NCBI RefSeq assembly: GCF_032884065.1
Contig: NC_088868.1
Coordinates: forward strand, 9,500,234-9,564,233
Direction of reading: 5' to 3'
DNA: 64,000 bases
Origin: Artemia franciscana
Lineage: Eukaryota; Arthropoda; Branchiopoda; Anostraca; Artemiidae
Shown in pieces: positions 56,463 through 64,000 of the stretch (position 1 is the stretch's first letter; each line of letters starts with the position of its first letter). The translations under genes were made by a program, and so were the position numbers. A model generated the notes under the pieces. It saw only the letters and a list, made by a program, of their open reading frames with translations. It had not been told where the DNA came from and did no database searches.

Positions 56463-58679
56463 CTAGAAAAGAAAAGCTTTTAATGTTTGCCATATATTCA
56501 TATATTTTCTAATCCTAAGGGGTAGTATGCCTATTTATCCGGCCAAATGATTCATGGCTCGTCGATTTAGACGCCATCTTGATAACATCTGGGATAAGAT
56601 GGTTCGTTGATGACATCCAAAAAGCAGATATTGTGGCTAGTTTACAAGGCAAGAGATGGTTTACCGTTTGAAAATCTTTACTAAGATAAATGACCAACAA
56701 TTAATAAAATTATAATTATAATAACCGATGATAAATTATAATTAATTGCATAAAGTTGAGGAGAATATGAAATTTTGGGCAACAAGCTTCCTACTTGTCC
56801 CTGTAAGAAAAAGACCCAGCAACGGAAGTGTCGTTTCGAAACCCTATGCACCAGATATGCACCATCCTTCATTATTTTTTTTAGAATAATGTGAGTTGAG
56901 AAGAAATTTTAAACAGTTTTCTCTACACATGAAGATCCTTTTCATTTATGGCTGAATATATAAAACTTTCCCCTCCTCTCATGGGCAAGAATATGCCAAA
57001 ATTATTGCATGCTTCAAAAAAGATGCCAATAGGAAATACAATTTGAAGTTCGTGTTCTTATACAGAAATTTCAGCAATTATACTATGGGCATAGTCAATA
57101 GTTAATAGCTGCTTTTTAGCAGTCAAAAGTCAAAACTCGAATATTTTTCAACTGCTTAACTAACTTTTTGAAACCCTATGACGTGCCGCATCGTTGTTTT
57201 GCGACATAAATTTTATTTATGGGTTAATGACGACGAAGACCACACTGCCTTTCCGTCACAAACACCAAAAACAAGAAGAAATATAGGAAATGTTTTAAGA
57301 CAGTGGGAAACAGATTAGAATGAATATTTCGATCCTATGTCCAAGGGCCGTCCTCAACAATACAAATAAGAAAAAACAATTTACGAGAAGATAAAATCTA
57401 TAAAACTAAAATAAACAATTTTTCAAAACAGTCATTAACATTTATGGGTTGTTATTTTGCGGCAAGTTGAGGGGGGGGGGGGCTATCAAGTTCATATCAT
57501 CTAAGTCTCAATTTCATGACGATATACTGAGTTGCTCAAACCCTTTCTCGATTAACGGTGATCTATTAAATACTCTGCTTTATCTACTATGAATTTAAGG
57601 TCAACTTTATTCGGAAAAAGTCAAAATACACTCAAAAATGGGTGCAATCTTGGTCAACCTTATACCAACTCAGAGGCATAGTAAATAGATAAATAAGATG
57701 CATACATCTGAGATAAAAAGAGACGAAAAAATAAAAATCTAATATGTATACTTTTGAGATAAATAGTTCAGTAAAAATAATTACGCTGCAACAAATGTTT
57801 CAGGTCTATAGTAATACAAACTTTCGTGGCTTCCTCAATATAGTTGCAGACTCACTTCTCTTTAGGGAGGTTTAATTTGAACCAACGTTCGTAAAATATT
57901 GGAGACCATATTTGAACAGGACTACTTCCAAACTTTTCTTGCTTCGTTTTTTGCAACTTTATTTCGGAAAGCAATAGTTTGGTTCATATAATCTAAATGT
58001 ACATTATTCATTGTGATGAGAAGTCATCTGTTTTAAAGGATCGGATTGTCTAAAATTAAATCTAGGCCCATTAGACGTAGCATCTTTAGGTCCCATCACT
58101 CTAGGATGAAAAATGAGACTTGAATTAGAGCTTTCTCATCATCTAGGTCTCATCCAGGTTGCACCTCTAGGTAGTATATACCCAAAGCAAGTCAAATATG
58201 ACTGCTTTGCAATATAAATATAATTTCTGGAGCTATATAATTCTAAAATAAACATGAAAACAAAACCATGTTTCTTCCTGTAGACATAGTTGCGAGCGTT
58301 GCTCCACAACAATGATTCAAGGTCACAATTGCTGCCATACTTCACGAGTCCTTGGTGTCTCGTAGAGAATTGCCTGTATCAGATATACAGCTCAGTTTGT
58401 TTATGTAGAAATAGTATTACGTACCATTAAGATCACCCTTGGGTACTCTATTGGTATAATAGCAGAGAGAAAAAAAAGAAAGATAAAATACAGGTAAATA
58501 ATTGTGTTTATATTAACCTCTATTTCTTAAACAATGAATTAGTCTTTTACAAATGTTTTGCAATCTTCTTAGACTTCTGAGTGTAATTTGAACTTTGTCT
58601 TCGTGTTCTTGGGTACAACATTGCAGAGACTTTTTTTTCATTACAGCTTTTGTCTTTACAGTATCTACCCAACAACTTG
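56463..58679 (-). other. Probable PSMA7 intron without recognised features
   Basis: No PSMA7 exon was found here. A G run lies at 57471-57482. A 68-codon minus-strand ORF near 58139-58345 has no recognised domain. Confidence 0.4.
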
Positions 58680-58830
58680 TTTCTTATATTCGTTTCGGTC
58701 ATCTTCATCATTATCATACCGATCTTTGATCTTTTGTTTGGCTCCTTCGATTACTGCTTCTCTATAATCTTCATCATTGTGATAACGCTCCTTTCTCTGC
58801 TTCTTCATTCATAAAAAAAACCCTCAAGGC
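58680..58830 (-). pseudogene. Helitron-like N-terminal repeat peptide fragment
   Basis: The minus strand encodes 'KKQRKERYHNDEDYREAVIE' followed by 'GAKQKIKDRYDNDEDDRNEY' before a stop. This R/K-x-Y-x-x-D-x-x-Y/R-R pattern resembles the charged repeats preceding the Helitron replication protein in many invertebrate genomes. No Rep or helicase domain is present. The assignment is from pattern resemblance only. Confidence 0.4.
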
Positions 58831-59110
58831 TTGTACAGCAAGGAAAATCTTTTAACTTGAAAAACAGGGAAGGTGAATACAACCAGGATATTTTGCATTG
58901 ACAGTATCTTTTTACCTGCTTTTTCCTTCTCCCAAGTTAGCTGGGCACTGGAACATTTCAGAGGAATGTTTAATGGTTCATTTTAATGAAAATTGCTACA
59001 TCTAGTGCATTTTGTAATTTAAAAAATATTTAAACTGAAATCATTATTTTTACAAAAAAAACCCTACATTTTCATATACTAGATGATTGATGTCGCCATA
59101 ATCGTGGGTT
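58831..59110 (-). repeat. ~400-bp repeat family, dispersed inverted copy
   Basis: Landmarks 'gggcactggaacatttcaga', 'tgtttaatggttcatttta' and 'acattttcatatactagatg' match the units around 5760-7600. The copy is diverged. It shows that the family found around the zinc-finger genes is dispersed in the genome rather than confined to the duplication. Confidence 0.6.
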
Positions 59111-59600
59111 AGATGTTTAAAGTAAATACTATATTGTGATGAAAGCAATCACAGAACGTCTATCAAAATGACTTCCTGCTTATGGCATTGGTATGAGTCA
59201 TAAGACTGGTATGAAAAAAAAAAAGAAGAAGAAATTAAACGCACTGATAAAAATAAAATTCCATTAATATTTTTGCGTTTATAACCTATGTCCCGTCTTC
59301 CCTGTGTCCCGGCTTTTAGTTTTCTTTTTCTCATTTATTTTTCAGTTTTTTTCCTTTTTTCAGTTTTTTCCCAATTTTTTAGTTTTTTTTTCTTTTTCAG
59401 TTTTTAGTTTTTATTAGTTTTTTTCGTTTTTTTTTGTAGTTTTTACCTTTTTTTAGTTTTTTAGTTTTTTTTCTTTTTTAGTTTTTTACCTTTTTTGTTT
59501 TTTTTTTAGTTTCTTAGCTTTTTTAGTTTTTTTAGTATTTTCTTTTTATTTTTTTTTGTAGTTTTTACCTTTATTAGTTTTTTTCTTCTTTTGTATTAAT
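59111..59600. other. Non-coding, then T-rich polypyrimidine tract
   Basis: 59330-59590 is almost wholly T with interspersed 'agttttt' and 'cttttt' words. No coding signal is present. Confidence 0.7.
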
Positions 59601-60800
59601 GCTAAAGCCAAGGTTCAAACCTGGAGCCTCTCGGACCTAGAACCTGAAACATAACGCTTTACCAACTCAGCTACTTCGGCTTGAATACATTCGTTTTGAG
59701 CAGCTTCTTCGGGTGTTACCATTGTAGGTTCTTCAGTCATTTTACAATTATAAATTTCTCTTTCAACGATCTTCTTACAATTAAAAATTTGTCTTTGAAC
59801 AATATTCTTAAATACATGTGTCCTGATCGTCATTTATATTCCCTGTGTCTCGGTCGTCATTTGTGTCCCGGAATCCCAGTCTGTAATTTCTCTTTGAGTG
59901 TCCCAGTCGTCATTTATATTCCCTCTGTCCCGGTCGTCATTTGTGTCCCGGTCTGTAATTTCTCTTTGAGTGTTTTTTCTTTTTAGTTTTTTTTTTAGTT
60001 TTTCACCTTTTTTCTTTTTTCAGTTTTCTTTTTCTTCTTTATTTTTCAGCGTCACTATGAAATATATATCGCCAAACCTTTGTTGTTTTTTTTTAACTAA
60101 AATCTGGTAGGCATTGATGACCTTACCCAAGTCAAAATCCCAAACCCAATCATCATCGCTATCATTTTCAGTTTTGATGTTTTGACTCTCGCAGTCCAGG
60201 TGGATTTTCATCTAACTGCGCGGTTTTACGTTCTTTAGCCGCAAGCCTGTTTTCTTGCTGTTCTTGTGATTCCTCGGAACGCTTTCTTTCCTTACTTTCT
60301 CTATTAGCCGCAAGCCTGTTTTCTTGCTGTTCTTGTGATTCCTCGGCACGCTTTCTTTTCTTACTTTCTCTATCAGCCGTAAGTTTTTTGGCATAGACTC
60401 TTTGAGCAGCTTCCTCGGCTGTTGCCATTGTAGGTTCTTCAGTCATTTTACAATTAAACATTTTTCCGTCCACGATCTCCTTACAATTAAAAATTTGTCT
60501 TTAAACGATTTTCTTAAATACTTTTAGCCTTCTTTTTTCAATTTCTCTTTTAGCAGCAAGTCTGGTTTCGCGTTTCTCTTGTGATTCCTCGGCACGCTTT
60601 CTTTTCTTACTTTCTCTATCAGCAGCAAGTTTTTTGGCATAGACTCTTTGAGTAGCTTCCTCGTCTGTTGACATTGTAGGTTCTTCAGTCATTTTACATT
60701 TAAACATTTTTCCGTGAACGAATGTCTTAAATACCTTTAATGACGTCATCGTAATAATGACGACATGGCGACCTGATAACCTGACGTCACTAGACACACA
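59600..60800 (-). mobile_element. Helitron-like coding relic with three tandem segments
   Basis: Three minus-strand ORFs (60797-60501, 60473-60168, 59833-59615) each contain 'KMTEEPTM', followed by an EEA-type stretch. The first two continue 'QRVYAKKL' and 'DRESKKRKRAEESQEQ', with repeats of 'RLAANRESKERKRSEES'. This basic coiled repeat resembles the N-terminal region of arthropod Helitron proteins. Neither a Rep HUH motif nor a helicase is present. Each segment is preceded by a similar 'ttacaattaaa.atttttccg' type sequence, so the relic arose by internal tandem duplication. Confidence 0.5.
59601..59680 (-). ncRNA. tRNA-Leu-like sequence (pseudo-tRNA or SINE head)
   Basis: The minus strand has an A box 'tagctgagttgg' and a B box 'ggtttgaacct', plus a good T arm (CCAGG-TTTGAAC-CTTGG) and a largely paired acceptor (GCCGAAG with CTTTAGC). 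A loop reads TTCAGGT with anticodon CAG (Leu). Length is 80 bases with a variable arm, as in class II tRNAs. The anticodon stem pairs poorly, so a functional tRNA is unlikely. It is read through by the Helitron-like ORF at 59615-59833. Confidence 0.55.
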
Positions 60801-61232
60801 GACAACTTATTTTATATATATAGCTGTCCCGGTCGTCATTTGTGTCCCGATGTCCCGGTCTGTAATTTCGTCAGTCGACAAACATGACGTCAGTCGACAC
60901 ACAAACATGACGTCACTCGACACACAGACATACAGACAACTTATTTATATATATATATAGATGTCCCGGTGTCCCGGTCGTCATTTGTGTCCCGATGTCC
61001 CGGTCTGTAATTTCGTTAGTCGACAAACATGACGTCAGTCGACACACAAACTTAACGTCACTAGACACACAGACTACTTATTTTTAGATATATAGATGTC
61101 CCGCTGTCCCGGTCGTCATGTGTCCCGATGTCCCGGTCTGTAATTTCGTCAGTCGACAAACATGACGTGAGTAGACACACAAACATGACGTCACTCGACA
61201 CACAGACAACTTATTTTTATATATATATATTT
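60800..61232. repeat. ~130-160-bp repeat with CREB-site-like palindromes, 3 units
   Basis: Each unit has 'gtcccggtcgtcatttgtgt', 'cccggtctgtaatttcgt', 'agtcgacaaacatgacgt', TGACGTCA-like words, 'cacacagac' and a TATATA tract. Units begin near 60826, 60961 and 61087. Shorter parts also occur at 59819-59960. This is a family I remember as abundant in Artemia DNA. Confidence 0.75.
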
Positions 61233-61380
61233 CGGACAAGGCAGTTCTAATAGTGTACTTTTCGTGTCGTTCTGACAGTACTTTCAGGAGTTACAGGTCA
61301 TTGTATTTCTATGAATGAGACTTGATCGACTCCTTACTAGGTTGTTAGCTACGCATGCAACCGGAATTTATTAGTGAATT
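61233..61380 (+). repeat. ~400-bp repeat family, dispersed partial copy
   Basis: 'ggacaaggcagttctaatag', 'caggagttacaggtcattgt' and 'tccttactaggttgttagct' match the right half of the units in the 8.1-9.6 and 15.4-18.1 kb arrays. Confidence 0.7.
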
Positions 61381-62239
61381 TTTCAATCCGAAATCATGTT
61401 TGATGTCACTGTTGCCGGATGAAAGCTGGAAGGGGAACCTAGACACTGAGCCAAAACATACACTCAGATAAATAAATTTTAGATTTTTAGTCTTTTAACA
61501 AGATTATAATAACAAGTTTGAAACTTTATATTTGTATATTTCTCAGAGCAATACATTGTAATTAGCAAACTATCTGTGACAAAACTGAAAAAAATAGTTA
61601 TAAAAAACGCTATTAGATAGCAAGTTTTTTTTATAGTGATACATAAGAATTTTTAAAGAAGTTGTACCACAGCAAGGAGTAGAACACTAACTCAGTAAAT
61701 AATTTTTTCGCATCAAAGCGTTTAAAATGAATGCCTTCTACAGCAGTTTGATTAAAAAATATGGATGGAACTCAAAAGGAACAACACAATCACTAACTTA
61801 ACAATGCTAACAACAGCTACTTGATACTCAGCACAATTCCATTGGAGCTGGGTGCATCTATCTATTTGGAGTTTTAACTATTGGAACTAATTCCGGTGAT
61901 GTTGATTTAGTCAGTTGGGTAAGGAAGCTCTCTGATAGTTTGTTTAATTTTTTTTATTTGTTATAAAAAATATAATATTTCTTATAATCAACATAATCAA
62001 CTTATAATATTATAAGTTGATCAAAAAAAGGGAGGATAAGGCGACAAAATTCGAAATTTCTAAAATCTGTATATTCCTACCTCCCTACTCCAATAGAGAA
62101 TCCATTCATGCGTTACTTTAAAAATAAGACAAAATAATGAAGGCATAGAAGAAACAGACTGTTTTTCCATATTCTGATTTTTGGTTAAGGGTCAGTCAGA
62201 ATTACGTATTAAATTATTTAGTTGCTTAACCGTTTTTTA
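61381..62239. other. Non-coding stretch
   Basis: AT-rich, with a small ATAATCAACATAATCAACTTATAAT-like inverted motif near 61985-62020. Nothing else was recognised. Confidence 0.35.
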
Positions 62240-63560
62240 TTGCACTTGGTATTTACCAAGGGGGGGGGGGAGGGAGTTAATTCGAAAAAAATAAAAAAAT
62301 GGGGTATTTTTAACTTACGAACAGGTGATCGGATCTTAATGATATTTGATATTTAGAAGGATATCCTGTCTCAGAACTCTTATTTTAAATACCAACCGGA
62401 TACGGTGACATATGGGAGGGGGGTAGAGTTGAAAGGGGAAACCTGAAATCTTGGAAAACGCTTAGAGTGGAGAGATCGGGATTAAACTCGGTGGGAAAAA
62501 TAAGCACAAGTCCTAGATACGTGATTGACATAACCAGAACGGATCCACTCTTTTTGGTGGAGTTGGGAGGGGAGTTAGTCCGGAAAAATTAGAAAAAATG
62601 AGGCATTTTTAACTTAAGAACGAGTGATCGGATCTTACTGAAATTCGATGTTTAGAAGGACCTCGTAACTCAGAACTCTTCTTATCAATCTCCACGGGAT
62701 TCGGTATCATTGGGGGGAGTTGAGAGGGGGGGGGACATCTTGGAAAACGCTTAGAGTCGAGAGATCGGGATGAAACTTGGTGGCAAGAATGAGCGTAAGT
62801 CTTAGATATGTGATTGACATAGCCGGATCAGATCCACTCTCTCTGGGGGAGTTTGGGGGGGGGGGGGGGGGCAAATTCAACAATTCGAAAAAATTTGAAA
62901 AAATGAAGTGTTGTTAACTTACGAACGGGTGATTGGATCTTGATGAAATTTGATATTTAGAAGGAACTCGTGTCTCAGAGCTCTTTTGTTAAATACTGAC
63001 CGGATCCGGTGACATTGGGGGGAGTTGGAGGAGGAAACCGGAAGAATAGGTACAACTCCTAGATACTTGATTGACATAATCAGACCGGATTTGCTCTCTT
63101 TGGGGGAGTTGGGGGGGGGGTTAATTTGGAAAATGAGAAAAAATTAGGTATTTTTAACTTACGAACGAGTGATCAGATCTTAATGAAATTTGATACTTAG
63201 AGGGACCTCGTGTCTCAGAGCTCTTATCCTGACCAGATCCAGTGACATTCGGGGGAGCTGGACGGTGAAACCGGAAATCTTGGAAAAAACTTCGAGTGTA
63301 GAAATCAAGATGAAACTTAATGGCAAAATAAGCACAGATCCTAGATACGTTAATGATATAACCGGACCGGATCCGCTCTCTTTGAGGAGGTTGGGGGGAG
63401 GGTGTTAATTCAAAAAAAAAATGAGGCATTTTTAACTTATGAATGGGTTATCGGATCTTAATGAAATGTGTTATTTAGATGGAACTCGTGTCACAGAGCT
63501 CTTATATTAAATTCCAACCGGATTCGGTGAGATTGGAGGGGTCAGAGGGGGGAACCGGAA
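62240..63560. repeat. Tandem ~240-305-bp G-run repeat, five units
   Basis: 'ggatcttaatgaaatttgat' or a variant lies near 62333, 62632, 62936, 63175 and 63453. Each is followed by 'agaaggacctcgtgtctcag', 'gatccggtgacattgggggg', 'ccggaaatcttggaaaacgc' and a run of 8-16 G. It is non-coding. I recall this family from Artemia genomic DNA, which supports the organism inference. Confidence 0.85.
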
Positions 63561-63855
63561 ATCTTGGAAACCCCATAGAATATACAACAGTTCAAAATAG
63601 GGATGAAACGTTTTAATTGACAGAGAAACAAATATAAAACTTTTTAACTGGATATTTCGAACACATACACAGTGCCCATCATCAGCACTACAGTAAAACT
63701 AAAAGACATTAATAACAAGAGCTAAGAGCTCATATGGAACTTGTGACGAGGTGGGAAGAGCCAAAAGCTCATATGGCATGTGCTCTAGCAAAATTCTAAG
63801 AATCAATAGATTGATATAAAAGGAAAATTAGAAGCTTAATGCCAATCAGGATTTA
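63561..63855. other. Unrecognised interspersed segment between repeat arms
   Basis: This stretch includes 'atttcgaacacatacacagt' + 'gcccatcatcagcactacag', and separates the direct G-run units from the inverted copy to the right. It could be the internal part of the same mobile element. Confidence 0.35.
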
Positions 63856-64000
63856 AAATAAGAGCTCTGAGACACGAGGTCCTTCTAAATATCAAAATTC
63901 ATTAAAATCCGATCACCCACTCGTACGTTCAAAAACCTCATTTTTTTAAATTTTTGCTCTCCCTTCAGCCGCCCACATGGTCGAATCGGGGGAAAACGAC
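63856..64000 (-). repeat. Inverted copy of the G-run repeat, cut by the window end
   Basis: 'gagctctgagacacgaggtc', 'cttctaaatatcaaaattca' and 'ttaaaatccgatcaccc' are reverse complements of the landmarks in the 62.2-63.6 kb units. Confidence 0.8.

Noticed and set aside
58139-58345. 68-codon minus-strand ORF as a possible upstream PSMA7 exon
   Set aside because: It has no similarity to the expected N-terminal proteasome alpha motifs (GHLFQVEYA, GSTAVGV, FAGLTADAR).

Overview
The window is eukaryotic nuclear DNA: AT-rich, intron-containing and packed with repeats. Several repeat families match what I remember of brine shrimp (Artemia) genomic DNA: the motifs around 43.7, 50.65, 60.8-61.2 and 62.3-64 kb. 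I therefore infer an arthropod, probably an Artemia-like crustacean. That is recall, not a search result. Only two kinds of ordinary host gene can be supported: a tandem pair of C2H2 zinc-finger ORFs at the left, and the last three coding exons of a proteasome alpha-7 subunit gene (PSMA7) on the minus strand at 42.45-56.46 kb.

Layout. 1-2.2 kb: duplicated non-coding repeats. 2.25-9.60 and 9.60-16.93 kb: a collinear tandem duplication of about 7.35 kb. Each copy holds an inverted repeat with a nested palindromic core, transposon fragments, one zinc-finger ORF (4834-5760 or 12167-13177), inverted copies of a ~400-bp repeat, a decayed RNase H fragment and a direct array of the same ~400-bp repeat. 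The array runs on to 18.07 kb behind copy 2. 19.1-23.3 kb: two palindromic foldback structures and a LINE reverse-transcriptase tail. 24.04-28.8 kb: a nearly full-length but dead non-LTR retrotransposon on the minus strand. 28.8-34.1 kb: mostly featureless, with a LINE tail, two perfect hairpins and a tRNA-derived SINE with a clear 16-bp target-site duplication. 34.1-39.3 kb: a 71-bp satellite-like array with higher-order structure. 41.3-41.8 kb: a small minisatellite.

PSMA7 exons lie at 42454-42546, 50285-50467 and 56329-56462 (minus strand), joined by introns of 7.7 and 5.9 kb. Those introns hold a 53-bp minisatellite (45.45-48.05 kb), an 80-bp minisatellite (54.65-55.26 kb), LINE tails ending in microsatellites, Artemia-type interspersed repeats and a decayed copy of an exon edge. 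The N-terminal part of PSMA7 (about 113 residues by family comparison) was not found and probably lies beyond 64 kb. 56.5-64 kb holds Helitron-like coding relics with an embedded tRNA-Leu-like sequence, repeats carrying TGACGTCA-type palindromes, and a ~280-300-bp tandem G-rich repeat with an inverted copy at the end.

The most notable observations are these. The two zinc-finger paralogues have each duplicated a different two-finger module. Their C-terminus and stop codon appear to come from the flanking repeat. The 71-bp array is built of 17-unit blocks whose variants keep two potential hairpins. I found no defence system, CRISPR array, operon or virus.
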